64,000 bases of DNA from Emydura subglobosa (lineage: Eukaryota > Chordata > Testudines > Chelidae). Under the pieces are notes generated by a model. That model saw only the letters and a program-made list of their open reading frames with translations. It did not search any database and was not told where the DNA came from. Position numbers and translations under genes: made by a program. Positions within the stretch are counted from its first letter, which is position 1. Every line of letters starts with the position of its first letter. Positions 25,195 through 38,500 of the stretch are shown piece after piece. The DNA is taken from the NCBI GenBank assembly GCA_007922225.1, contig ML680088.1, positions 16,342,355 to 16,406,354 of the forward strand. Reading direction: 5' to 3'.

Positions 25195-25275
25195 TTAGTC
25201 CTGCTTTGAGCAGGGGGTTGAATGAGATGACCTCCTGAGGTCCCTTCCAACCCTCATCTTCTATGATGCTATGAA
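25195..25275 (+). repeat. CR1 3' end fragment
   Basis: The string CTTTGAGCAGGGGGTTGAAT, then 'gatgacctcctgaggtcccttccaaccctcatcttctatgatgctatga', is the classic CR1 3' terminus with its (TTCTATGAT) tail in plus orientation. Short 5'-truncated copy. Confidence 0.9.
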
Positions 25276-25736
25276 CACGCACTCTTTGCAGGGACGGGCA
25301 CAGCAGTGGTTATGGCGAGGAATATCAAGTCTTTACGGGAACAAAGCAACACACCAGGCCATCCCCTTAGCTAGCATCAGTGGCCTTAACTCCACTTATC
25401 AAGTCAAGGGAGCTCCCGGCTAGTGTAAATCAACAGAACCTAGCCCTCAATATTAATTAAAAGCCCTACATTAAGAGGGAGGATTGAGCGCTGCGAGGCT
25501 AGCCTCCTGATGGGTAAGAAAATTTGTAGTGAGGGCAGCAAACCTTTCCACTAACCAACATTCAGAAAAATGGCCCTGGCCCCAAGTGTTATTTAGTGCC
25601 CTGTTACACAGAGCTGCCATATTCTGCCTGGATTAGCACAGCATGGATGGGCATGGAGAATCGTTGATGAGACAGAGAACCCAGGGAAGGACAGCACCAG
25701 CATGGAACGAGGATTCACAATATTTAGCCAAATTTC

Positions 25737-28700
25737 TTTATTAAAGCAAACACATCCATCGAGAATAATTTAAAGGCAAAGGTAGGCTCCTACATCTTCA
25801 ACATCTACAGGCTGAGGCTCGGCCTGCCTTTTCCCATGAGGAAGGCTCCTCATAGGAAAGGGGGGGTGGAGGAGGAAGCACAAAGTTCTTCATTCTTTGC
25901 TTCATCACTGTGGGTACAGATTTACCAGACCAGACTGGTGTCCTGGCTAACTAAATCAAAATGTAACAGGTGACTGGGAGTACCAGCAACATTCTGCTAC
26001 TGTAAAGCTGATGCTTTGAAATTGAAGAGCATAACATACCTAATGCAAAAATCATTTGGATATTGAATCTTTGGGCTTGTGACCTGAGCATCCATCTAGG
26101 CTTTCCTCCCCTCCCAGGTACCATTTTAAATCAGAGCAGCCTGGGAAGAACCTGTCTCCCAAACAGGCATTGGAAAGTGTACTGTCTTAGCACTCCCAAC
26201 TCAAAGAGGGAGCTAGGGGGGGTTGTTTTGACTAAAAAACCTCAACCAAACAAGCAAGCAAAAGACGGACAATTCACCATGCTGCCCTCTCATTCCTCCA
26301 CTGACACAAAGTGTTAGCAGTACATTTAATTCTCCCCACTGCTGCTGCAGAGAATAGGGATGGCAACACAATTTTAAAAGAGAATTCATCTAGTCCAACA
26401 GGCTCAAGGGTCAGCAGTTTTGGATGCAAATTCCAGCTCTGACATTCACTTCTCTTCAAGAAAAGATGCTATTTGCAAAAAAAACCCACTTTGTTACAAT
26501 TGACAGGAGCAGCACAAATAGATCTGCTCTTGCTGCATAGCTTTATATATCCATTGGTGCTAAGGAGAGGGGAACGTCCAGATGTCAGAGAGAATATGTG
26601 GCTACAGAATGTAAACTTGGATAGAAGATACATCGAGGTGTATTGCTTGACATGGCAAAAAGGGACCCCCAGAGAACAGCAGGCTGAAAGCAGTCGAGGG
26701 AACAAGATTTGCCAGGAGCAAAGTTCAATGACTGAATTCTTACCAACATAGCCAAGCAGAGACAAGCCACCAACTCCATCCCACTCTCTAACCAAGAGAG
26801 CTATTTGGGAAGAGAGAACCCAAAATTCTTCCACAAAAACCCCAGCGACAGCATTTCATGGGTACCAGCAGTTGCTCACTTCAGCAGATACAGTGCAGAG
26901 GCAATACCCAGCAGACCATAAGCCTATTAGTAGCAGCAGTAGGTGGTCTCTGGCCATTAAGGAAGCAGAGGCAGGATGAAAAGTCCAGCATCACAAAGGA
27001 TTCACCCCGGCTGAGCCAGCAGATTCCAGTCTAGGCAGGCAATGCTCACAGCCAGAGCCCCCTCTGGGAGTGGAGAAAACCATTGGAAAAGGTCACCAAG
27101 AGGACTTATCTCCTCAGCCAGCCCATTAAGACACAGCAGCATTGCAACAAATGAGCTTGCCGCCGCCTCCCCCCGCTTTCGCTGCTAACAACCTGCACGC
27201 TTGTTTGTGGAATCTCTTCCAAGGTCAGTTTATTCTTCCCGCCTTCAGAAAGAGCTCTTAGGGCCTGCTCCAACGCATGCTGAAGTCAGACTCCCATGGA
27301 CTCCAACAGATACTCAGCCAGACCCTAAAGGGCCCTGTAAGTCTGCAGGAAGAAGCAAACTGCTACATAATTGCTCCTTTGCAAAATTAAGCATAATATG
27401 TTTAACACACAACAAGCCACAACATTTGGGAACACTAACAGATCCCTGGGCTTTAAACGTTAAAGGGGACAAACATAAAAAGAACCGGGAAAATTCAAAT
27501 GCTTTCCCCTTTGTCATCAAGAACCTTCATCAGAAACATCTAAACTGGAATGCTTGCTCTTGCTCTAAACTGATCTTCTCAGGACCCTGGGTGTAGCTAC
27601 CCTGGGCTATTCCTACCTTCTGTGACAATCATTAACTGTATCTGTATACAAGAAAAGTGGTCTTTAAAAGTCACTCTCTACTTCTCTTTTTATGGACTCA
27701 TCCAACTGAAGTGACAACACAGTTCTCATTCTGACGACAATTTCTTCTTATGACATCACTGAGTCAGAGGCACATGCAGCGCCCCCGTGGGAATGGTTCC
27801 GTACTTCAAACCTCTTACTAGCGTGTTGAACTGAGAGAGCCCACTCGTGTGCGTTTGCAGGAGGCCCAAACCAAAAGGCTGGGAGAGAAACACAGGCAAA
27901 ACATGCACCAGAATGAGGTTTTAATATGTATTATTTGGGCAAATCTGCTGAGTTCTGTGGTAATTCTAGACCCCGCCCCAGCTAAAGACCAACGGTGATC
28001 TCCTGGCCAATGAAGTCAATGGGAAAGTCAAAGGAGCCAGGATTTCACCCGGAGATTAGGGCATCATCACATAGGACAAGCGGCCAAAGCTCTCTGTGAG
28101 ATACACCATCTAGCTGGCTTTGGTTTCTGCTGCCTCAGCATGAGTGCTAGCACTCCTGATGATAAAGGCACAGGTGGATCGAGAGCACAGCCAGAGCACT
28201 AGCAAGGTGCTGTACTGTCTCAAGAAAAAACAGAGCAGAAAGTGGGGCATGTCTGCATAGGAGAAAGGTAAATCCATAACGCAGGTTGTAGCACATGAAG
28301 AGGGACTGGCCATCCAGGTAAATAATGTTGTGTGCATTTATGAAGATCACATTAAAAAACTGCAACGCTGCTCAGAAGTCACCTACAGGAATGTATGAGT
28401 TTCCTTAGCATTGTGTGATTTACAGAAGCGAATCAGCACCAAAGCCTGGACCAGAGTCAAACAGAACAACTGCCCCCATTTACACAATGACCATCAGTCA
28501 CTTTTACCGTATGGGCCCATTTTCCCAGAGCTCCACACCCATGGAAGGCAGCTACACGGAAGTGACCAACTCTTGAGAAGTGCTCAGCACCATCCAACCC
28601 TACTATGCACGACTGAAAACCTGGTCACGTCCATACATGTGCTTAAATGAGTACTGAGCACTTCTGAAAACACGGTTGCATGTGTTCATTTAGGAAGGAG

Positions 28701-29367
28701 AAGGTGGGAAAGAGGGAGGGTGGCAATCCCCCGTGAAAAGAGCTTTTTATACATTCCATAGCATGCAATGATTTCCCAGCAGCATGCATAATTGGGCATT
28801 TTAGCTATGACTGCACAAAGATCGCTAACTCCCTGTACCTGATTCAAAAAAGGGAGAGAAATGGGAGAAGGATGCCATGAGTAGGAAGGTTGGTAATGAC
28901 CAAGGGCCTCAGGCTGAGATGCCAAGCAAAAGCCGGAGAGGTTGCACACAGTCCAATCTTGAAATAATTACTACTATCCAAACACCCCCCATCTGTTTGG
29001 CAGCGGTCTTGGACAACAAGAGGCTACTTAGCCAAACTGCAACCCCATTCTAAACCTCTGCAGATGAAGCACTAGGGGCAGCCTCCCAGAGGGAGAGCGT
29101 GGGATAGGAGTGAGAAGGGCTGCGTTTGCTGGGGGCATGCAGGCAGTTTGCTGAAATCTCAGTGGCGACTACGTTCACAGGTTGATTAAAACCCAACCAG
29201 CGCAGGTAACAGTGCATTCACCACCAGTGCGGGCCTGAAGTTCTTTCCACAGCAAGATTACATTCTGGGCCCCACCTTTGCATCGGTACCTCCCTGTCAG
29301 ATGCCAAGTGCCATTATCATTAGTTTCCCCCTTTCGTTAGTTTCTGCTTTCACCCCCATCCCCGCTT
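25737..29367 (-). other. SRPRB: Probable SRPRB 3' UTR and poly(A) signal
   Basis: Downstream of the SRPRB stop, on the minus strand, the first canonical AATAAA I find is at 25742-25737 (context CTTTAATAAAGAAATTTGG). The interval is largely free of LINE and MITE signatures, as expected for a transcribed 3' UTR. The implied 3.6-kb UTR is long, so an earlier non-canonical site such as the ATTAAA at about 27,918 is possible. The extent is inference. Confidence 0.4.
29301..29367 (-). other. SRPRB: Start of SRPRB 3' UTR
   Basis: The sequence directly after the TGA stop codon has no further in-frame coding signal and continues into the long putative 3' UTR. Confidence 0.7.
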
Positions 29368-29584
29368 TCAGGCTATCCTGGCCAGCCATTTCTCCAAGTC
29401 CTCGATGTCAGCACTGCCATCCTCTGCCTTGCTGCCCCGGGCGCTGCACTCCACCAGTTCCACCTTCATTGGCAGCTGTGAGAAGTCAAACTCCTTGCCC
29501 TTCTTCCCCAGCTGAGTGGTCCCACTGGAGGTCGAGCTGTCCAAAATGCTGGGGGCAGCTGAGCGGCTCACTCGTACGGTGTTG
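29368..29584 (-). CDS. SRPRB: SRPRB coding exon 7 (terminal)
   Basis: The acceptor TTGCAAAACAG precedes 29584. The first base completes a Leu codon split after CT in exon 6. The exon encodes residues 194-264, with the GTPase G5 motif ECSARG and the conserved end ADIEDLEKWLARIA, then TGA at 29370-29368. It includes the SRPRB-specific insert SRSAAPS-ILDSS and the GKKGKEF motif shared with the mammalian protein. Confidence 0.97.
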
Positions 29585-32500
29585 CTGTTTTGCAAGAGAG
29601 AAAGCAGAAAACATTATAAACGAGGGAGAGACCCAGCATTTTGCGTGCAATGTAGCTACCAGTGGAATAGTAAACACTGGCTCTGACAAACCTTCCTATC
29701 GCATCACTGCAGCTTGGGGAGCAACGCGTTTAGTACTGAGCTACCAGCTAGTTCTGTGAACAAGAAAATCTCCCCATTACTTCCATGCGTGTGCATACAC
29801 AGGGTGAACGAGAGAGGTCAAAAGGAGCAGGCAGTCCGGGAGTGCTGGCCTTGCACCAAGCTGTTCTGGCCACCTGTTATGATGCTCATGCCACAGGATA
29901 GACTCTTCAGGGTGCTGAGGTCTGCGGGAGTTTGAAAACGGGACATAGAGCTTTTACGCTGCTGCTACTGGTTAAACTCCAGCCTAGGCTGGCAGAGATC
30001 ACAAGTTCTCATGTAATGGCTGTCCAGTGAGTGCAATGAAATGCTGGTTCCTAGCTGACAGGTGCCAAGACCCAAAGAATGGCCCATCCTTTAACTGGCA
30101 GAGGGAATCCCTCCAAAGCAGCATGGATATTTTGTGGGGGAGCAATGGCAGGGAGCTTGCTCCATCTGCTGGGTGGGGGACAAGAGGTTTGAATCCCTTT
30201 GTACTACTCTCACATTGCATGATGTTCCTTTTAAAATGAGTGACAAAGACAGGGAAAGTAATCTCTCACAATGACCCTGGCATGTGATCTTTAGGGATCT
30301 CCTATATACATTTTGGGCCAGGTAGCATTTTGTCCCTATGGTGCATAGTACTTCTACACAGCGCAGTCTAACTAGAGAGCCACAGAGATGTTTATTTTAA
30401 AACCTTTCCTGAAAAATATGGAGGAGGCATTTTAACAAGCTGGAGTGGTTCTAATTTCAAAGGGGGATGTGTAGGAAGGGTGTTTATTGATTACAATGGC
30501 ATACAGCAAAAATAAGCAGGGCAGGTGTGATGTGCCTCAAAGGGTTGGAAAGCAAAGTTAATTAAGGTTAACAGACACATTAAGGGTTTGCCTACACACC
30601 AAAGTTGTACCACTTTAACTATACCGGTGTAGTTAAAATGGTACAATCCCCACCGCCACAGGTACAGTTGTACATTTACAGTTGTAAATGCACTGATACT
30701 GGTATAGCTTATTCCCACACAGGCAGGGGAATTCGCTCTATGGGCACCTTTATAGCAGCATCACTGCAGCCACACAAAGGTTTGTACCACTATAGCTATA
30801 GCCATAAAAAAAGTCACACTCTAACCGACAGCTTTGCCAGTACAAAAAGTGTATGTAGCCCAGTCTCAGTCAGTTTGAGGGCTTGTGAACACACTTCCTG
30901 CTCACAAGCAGAGCACACACAGACACACTCATGTCACACACTGAGTGTTCTCAGAGTCACTAGTATAAACCCGCTATCCAGTCAGCTGGCAGCACCGACT
31001 GAGATTTTGAGCTACCATCCTGGGCAGTATCAGTTTAATCCTTTTTATTTTCCTGGTTTCTAAAGATAGGGTCACAGAAAACTCTCAAGGGTGGCTCAGA
31101 CCCAAGGTCCGCCCAGCCTGTAACTTTTCGGACTGCATCTGACTGTGGGACGAAGAGACAGTGACAAAGTCAGTGAGAGAAGACATTTTCTCAGGCTAAC
31201 GGCTCAGGAAGGGAGCACATGTTATTGACTGCTAGGCCATTCACATACCTACTATCCCCCTATGGCGGAAGCAAGGGTTCTTAGACAGTTTCAGTTTGCA
31301 GATTCCCCAATTCCTAAAATTAACTCGCTCTCTTCTGTGAAAATCTCCCCTTCAGCAGAGTATTTCTTGTTGTCCTTGTCCCAGTCTGTATGTGTATTGT
31401 TATTCTGATGTGGGAGTCCTCCCACTGCCGGTCAGGAGAAAGCCTGGTCTTTTATTTAATTAGCAAATTCAAAGTCCAAATTTACTGCAAAATTTACTGC
31501 AGTATTTGGCAACCTTCATTTGAAAATGAGAGATTCAAAATGAAGCTGAATTTAAACTTTTCCCCTATCCACCGGGGTTCTCCAACAGCAGACGGTGAGT
31601 GAACAAGTGAAAGAAAAGGCTTAGTGCAATCTCACACTTAGGCAGCCCTGGGCAAAGTATCAGGGATAGATGTGGGTTAATAATTTATGTGCCCATAGAC
31701 TTCAGCTCAGATAGCATCAGGTTTTCAGCAAGGTTCATACTATTTCTCTTCCCACTCGTGCTACAATCCGGAGGAGAAAATAAAAATTTATACATTTATT
31801 TTTGAACAAAGGCCTTACACTTAGCCACGCAAATCCTGCCTGGCACAAGAATTCAGCAGTCTTGGCAAAAGCTCTGATACATGCTGACCACAGTGTGCTT
31901 CGGTGCCACAGACAACCCTGCCTTTCAAATGCGGAAAGCAGTGATGGCAGGGTAGGCTGTTTAGATCCAGCCTCTGCTCTGACTCCATAAACTGGCAACA
32001 CCTTTAAAGCATCTCATCCTGGAAGGCCATGATTTCCTTACTAATCTTTCTGCCCCTCCCCATCCTTCTATCATGAGAAGTGATATCGCTTTAAACAGCC
32101 CCGCTGCCATCCCCGTGTAGCACAAATCTCGTTATCCACCAATGCAATTAGCCTGCCAAGCACAGAGCCTAATACTAACTAAGTAGATTACCAAGGGATA
32201 ATTAGGGGAGTGGAATTACCCCCACCCTTATTCAGATATGGATGAGCAGATTCAACCATTCAGCGATCTGATGATTCCTCAACAAAAATATGCTAATCTA
32301 ATGCAAATAAGGAGCCTAGTGAGTTCTGCAGATGGTGCTGGATATAATTCTGGCGCTGAACAAACTAAAACCCAAACTCTCATCAAAAGATGGTGAGGGG
32401 GGAAGGCTGGACAGAGAAAAATGCAAAGAAGATACAAGAGCAGGGCAGCAAAACGCAGTGCGTGGCCACAACAGCCATCAAATGCCTCCCTGCATAGCGC

Positions 32501-35500
32501 CACTACCAGACACCTCGCCAGGCTGGAGTGCAGGGACACTCTGAAAAGTTATTGCAGCAATGTTGTGAAAAATGAATGAGCTAAGGGCGGGAGTGTCTTA
32601 TTCCGGGGTCAGTCACAGTCTGCCTGTGTGACCTTGGGCTAGTCACTTAATCACCACATGCCTCAGTTCCCCACCTGTAACACAGAGCTGATAATCCTTC
32701 TTTCCTTGACCCTTTGCATCTGCATTGCCTCTTTAGACTAATCTCTTTGGAGCAGGGACTGTCTCCTGCTGTATGTGTGGGCTCCGCGGCTGGCACAGCA
32801 GAGCTTTATCTCCTGCTGGAGTCTAGGTGCTGTAGTTTAAAACAGGAGATGGGAACATTGGGGCAGCCAGCCAAGATTTCATGAGGCTCTGAGGCAGTAT
32901 CTGCCGGAGACACACCTGGATCCCCACCTGCATACTTCCAAAGCAGAAGAAATCTCAGAGCAACAGTGGAATCGATTAATTCTAAACTGGACTGTTGCCA
33001 CATTACTCTTTCATCGCTGGAAACCAAATGTGTTGGTAGAGAACATTACTTAGCACTTACACAGCATTCGTCACCCACAGAGTTCAAGGTGTTCTACATT
33101 TTAGAGGGAAACTAATGCAGAAAGGGCAAATGACTTGCCCAAGACCAAACAGTACTTCAGTGGCAGAGCTAAGAAGAAAAACCTCTGTCTCCCATCTCCT
33201 GGCCCTAGGCATTATCCCCTGGAAGATGCTTCTGCTAATTTCCTAAGTGAGGTGAGACTTCAGAAATCAGGTAACAGTTTCCAAGCAAAAGTGAAAAATT
33301 CCAAGCACACTCCCTGAACAATCTGCACTGTCTGGAAAATTAATCAAAAGCAATCAAGGTGCAGAACCCCATCTGCAAAGAGTCAGGCCTGGTGCAGGAA
33401 TGTGGGGCACACGGAGTCCTGGCTAATACTGGAACAGACCAAACATTTATGGATAGGATATTCTTGTTCTAGGGCTCAAAGTACAGGAGAAAGATGATCC
33501 GTCATACACCAAAACATACAGAATTCCACATTACAAAAGCAGCTAAAACATCATGCAGGAAGACAACTTTTTATCCTTTGGCTGTAGGACTGGATCTCTG
33601 GAAGAGCAGCTCCCTCACCTGGAGACATCAGGAAGCTAGGATAGGGCAGTCAGCCCACAAAAATCTATTTATGTATTGATTTAACAAGTGCCTGGGCAGG
33701 ATCAGGTCTGAGGGTGCCAGAAATCAATGCAGACAGACAGCCCCCCTCTTGTTAGGGGGCACCAAGACCAGAGTTCCTGAATAAGAAGGAAGGGCAAAAG
33801 GAGAGAACTTCACTCCCCTTTTCCACAGGAGCTTGTGAAGGATCCCTGCTAATGGTACAGCTGTCTGCTCTGGGAATGTTTTATTTTACTTACCCTTACC
33901 TTACCCTTACCGCCGCCCCCCCCCCCACCCACCCACCCACCCACACACACACACACAAAAAAGCTGTGACAGATTTCTGTCGCTGTTTCTCCCCCTTTAT
34001 TGCAGTCCACCATCTCCCTGCACTGCCCTGGAGTAGAAGGAAAACCCTCCTTTGTCAGCCTTTGATTTCATTTATCCCCCTTCTCCTTCATCTGCAGTGC
34101 TGGAGGGCCTGTGAGAAGGCAGCAGCTTCCATTCGGTTCAGCTAGAGTGAACGGAAAGGGGTGCAGGTGGGAGGAAACGGCTCCAAGAAAGCTGATACCA
34201 GATGCTTCAGTTGCTTCTGAAAGCCTGAAGAGGAGATCAGAGCTGGCCTGGGGAAATCTAAACTGTCAGGCCCAAGCAGGATTCTGATGCAAATAGTAAC
34301 TTAGGCCTTTGGGCATCTAGAAAAGCCAGCAGGACGGGACTGTCGAGTCATTTCATTATATTACTGTTAAAAATCCTTAGCCCTTCTAACGCACAAGCAA
34401 CTTGTCAAGACCTGTGTCTCAGCCAACCCTAGCTGCTTTTGTTAGTTCCAGATTTGAACCCACCTAAGCAGCAGAGACAGGAGAGGGTTCTCCAGAAAAC
34501 TTGCTTTACAGACAACAGAACAGATGCTTCATTGGTGAGGCTTGACTGGAAAAAAGCCCGCTATGCAGAGAGGAGCCCGTGTGTAGTGTTTCAAGGGGAC
34601 TGTGTATCAACGAGCAAACAACACAGGAACAGTAAGGCCCGGTTCAATGATGATACACGAGCCAGTGAGTTCTATGCAGAAACCCAGTCTCGGGACATAA
34701 GCAACTTGCAAGCACCTAACATCAGAACTGCAGAAAACGTTCATGCCGACTCTTCCCCCTTGAAGCTCTATCTAATTCTGTGTACAAATGCCATTCAAGC
34801 TGGAATAGGCCCAATTTAAATACTACTGCCGCCATCTACTGGACAGAGTGCGGAAGTGAATACAAAAAATACGAATTTTGGTGGGGCATTATGCTACCTT
34901 GAAGTGATTTATACATAAAGTTTGAAAGGTTACTCTCCCTCATTGAGGATTCTCAGGGATGAGTGATTCAAGACTACAATAATGCAAGCTCTGTCTCTGA
35001 ATTCTCCATCCCTGACCATTTTTAAATTAAGACTGAATATTCTTCTAAAAGATCTGCTACAGGAATTATTTTGAGGACATTCTCTGGCCTGTGTTATTCA
35101 AGAGGTCAGACTAGATAACCACAATGGCCCCTTCTGGCCTTGGAATCTAATGAAACCACCATGAATGGAAACTGTTTGAGGGGGGGGATGAAAAAAATCA
35201 CAGACACTGGTGAGCAATCTTAAAAAGCGGTGAGTGCATCAGGCTTTTTCATGCCACAGGTTTATAGTATGAATTGTGCAACTACAAGCAACTTAATGGT
35301 CGGACCAGAGCAGACTCAATCTGGCTACAACTATGTGAAGCGAGACTGACTGTATCTAATAGGCTTTGGTTTTCAATTCTGCTAGAAATCAGGTTCCCCT
35401 TTGACTTTCCCAGGAAGAGCTACTGAGCTGATGATTCCATGATTCATTAAATCCACATCACTTTAATCTGAATGTGGCCATAGCATATACGTAGAGAGTT

Positions 35501-38500
35501 TCTCTCTCCACTTCCCTCCCACTTTTTATTTTTTTAAACACTTAAAGACTAGAACTGGACATCCTAACCAATAGGTGCTGCATCACCGTCTTTGTAGGTG
35601 AACTCGGTAGTGCACGGTGAACATTTAACCCCCTGCAGCACAGAAGAGTTTCATCACTGCTCCTGCCATGCACTTTAGGTCCGACGCTCCCTCCCCTGTA
35701 GATTAGGAGCATCTGCACACACTCACTTTGTGTAGCAGCGTATACACTCAGGAAATCCCCACCTGCCAGTGCTGCTGCGATTTTACTAGATCATGTATTG
35801 CTCCTTTCTTCAGTGGTGTACTGAGGGGGGAAGAAGTGGAAGGGAACGCACCGGCCAGGCCCTCAGAGGAGTAGCCGCCCCCATCACAGGTAGCCGGGGG
35901 GTAATTCCCGGCCCCTCCACCCCGTGCTCAGCGCAAGGAGGGAGCTGCAGGGATCAGAGCCCATCAGGAGAGTGGGAAACAGGCCCACAGACACCCACCA
36001 TGGGACGCTGCCCACGCTGCTGCTGCCACCGATGGAGGGAGTGGGGGAGAGCGGAAAACAGGCCCACAGACACCCCCCATGGGGCGCTGCTGCCGACGGG
36101 GGGGAATATGGGGTGCCAATGTAAGTATGGCCCCCGGGCGCCGTAGACCCACGGTACGCCACTGCCTTTCTTCACTGTGAAATGTCCACACAAGCACAAA
36201 AGGGGAGCTTTGGTTGACACGAGAGGAGATCACTGAGGGTAAAATAGAGAGAGGGGCACACTGAGATGTTTAACAAAATCCATCCCACACTTACAGTTCT
36301 TTCTCCAGTTGCTGCTGAATAAGCTTGGCCGATTTTGCCATTGTGATATCTAGAAAAAAAGGGGTTTTAAAAAATTACACTTCAAATGTCACCATTTTCT
36401 TTCAGAGACATGGAAAAGCAGGCTCCGTACGGGGATGAAAGCTCAGCGACAAGACAATGTAGCTGTAATACTATCACCCTGCGTTTTAACCAGGGCCCCC
36501 ACGTGAATTAAGGCAGGCTGGAATTGCATTCAACATCAAGGCCCCCTACTTTCTGCGGCAGTCCAGTGAGGCAACTAAGAATTCTGCAGCTGCCTTGGGT
36601 AGATTAAAAAAATGGAAGTGTGTGTTTGAATTACATCTGAAACTGACCACCACAGCCAGGACAGATCGATCTGCCTGGTGTGATTTTGATATTAAATTAT
36701 ATTGACTTCACATTGCCCAAGCTTCCAGCGTGCTGCAGGTGTCTGTCTATTCTAGACATAACTTTGAACATCAGCATTAGTTAAGCTGCAAAAGGCTTCT
36801 CGGTTTCAGAGTCAATGCTCCAGAGTGCAAAGGGGCAGGTTGCCCTCCTCTCAGGACTCCTATTTTATGCAGTTTGAAGATTCAGGAAGACAGCTCTGCA
36901 TGGGTCTGCACTCTGTTCACATTTGAAAAGTTATCTTTCTTACTTCAATGGTTCAATAAGTTGCCTCCCCTCTGCCCCCTGGGGATCATTGAGGTGTTCT
37001 TGCCCAGAGCTCTCTGGCTCTGGAATTAGTTCCCCCATCCTACTTTGGTGTGGCCCAGACTTTGAAGAAACTCAACAGGACATACCAGGTTTTGTTCTGA
37101 GTGTGTGTGTATGGGGGCCTGTCAAAGAGCATGCCAGCTCTATAGCACCCCTGCTGGCCAAACAGGGCTCTGCGAAGGTCTGCCTCAGTCTCCCCTTCAC
37201 TCAAGGCCCCTTAAAAAGTCCACACAAGTCAGATACTCAAAATATTCCCCTCCTGGATTCCTGCACAAAGGTCTTTCAATATAGAACTCAGACTTGCACA
37301 GCCTTCACCCAGTCCCACACTGGGCCCAGCCTCTCCTCCTGAGCATTGGTCCGCCTGCTCTCCCTGCACCTCTGGCCTGGAGTTGGGCCTTCTGTTCTAA
37401 CGCAGGGCCCTGCAGGAACCTTCTTACGCCCTGCATTGTCTGCAGGTACCCGCCAATCCACCAGCCGCCATCTCCACCTTTATAAGGCCCAGGTGATTCT
37501 CTTAGCCCAACTGGTCCACAAGTAACCAGTCCAGGTGCACTGCATGCCAGGCACCCTTTGACAGGTCCCCTAACCCTTTTTTGCCCACCCAACACCCATG
37601 TCAGCCAAGGAAAGAGAGACCAGAACACATCAAACTCTGGGAGGTAACCCAGAAAGACTGGCCTACTGAACAACTGCCCCCTGGCCCATGGGGCTGCAGT
37701 TTCCAAACCAACTAACAGTACCTTGCTTGTTGCAGGCTATCAGCAGCGGCGGAGCATTTTTCAGCACTGTGCAGTCCACCAGGATCTGGTACAGGAACTC
37801 TGCCACGTCCTTCACCTCCCGCTGGAATGCTGCACTATCCACGACAAACACGATCGCTCTGTGAAAAAGGGAGCAAATACAACATAGCTGTGTGGTTCAG
37901 ACTGACACACAGCCTCCACTCCAAATCCTCCTCCCCAGAGGGGCTTCCCCACCAATGGATGTCACATGATCATTATATCACGCTTTTATTCTGGAGTCAT
38001 TCAGAGCACTTCTGAAAGAGGAACGAGCCAGCCTAGCCCATGCGCTTTGCCAATTCACTAGAGTCCTGACAAGAGCTGGGCGATCCACAGACCTCTCTCA
38101 TTGGCTGGCAATTCCAAAAAGAAATCATTTCAGCTGGAATGAAGCATTTCAACTGGATTATTTTGCATGTCTGAAGTTTTCAACATAAAAGTAAAGAAAA
38201 TTTCAAACCGGAAAAAACCAAAATATTTCGTTTTGTCCAAGTTACAGTGTTTCGTTTAGCTATTTTTTAAAGGTCTCCCCCACTGTCCCCTGAAACAATT
38301 TGGCGCATTGGGGACAGACTGCCAACGCACTATGGCTGCTGCTGAATCTGCATTTTTGGCCAGAAAAAGATTCAGTCAAAAAGTTTAGCTCAGCTCCAGT
38401 CCTGACCTGCTGCACCAACACCACTTCCACATGGAGCTCATCCAGCACTAGATCCTAACCAACAGTGCCCTTCTCATGTGGTGCTGGGAGAAAGTCCTCA

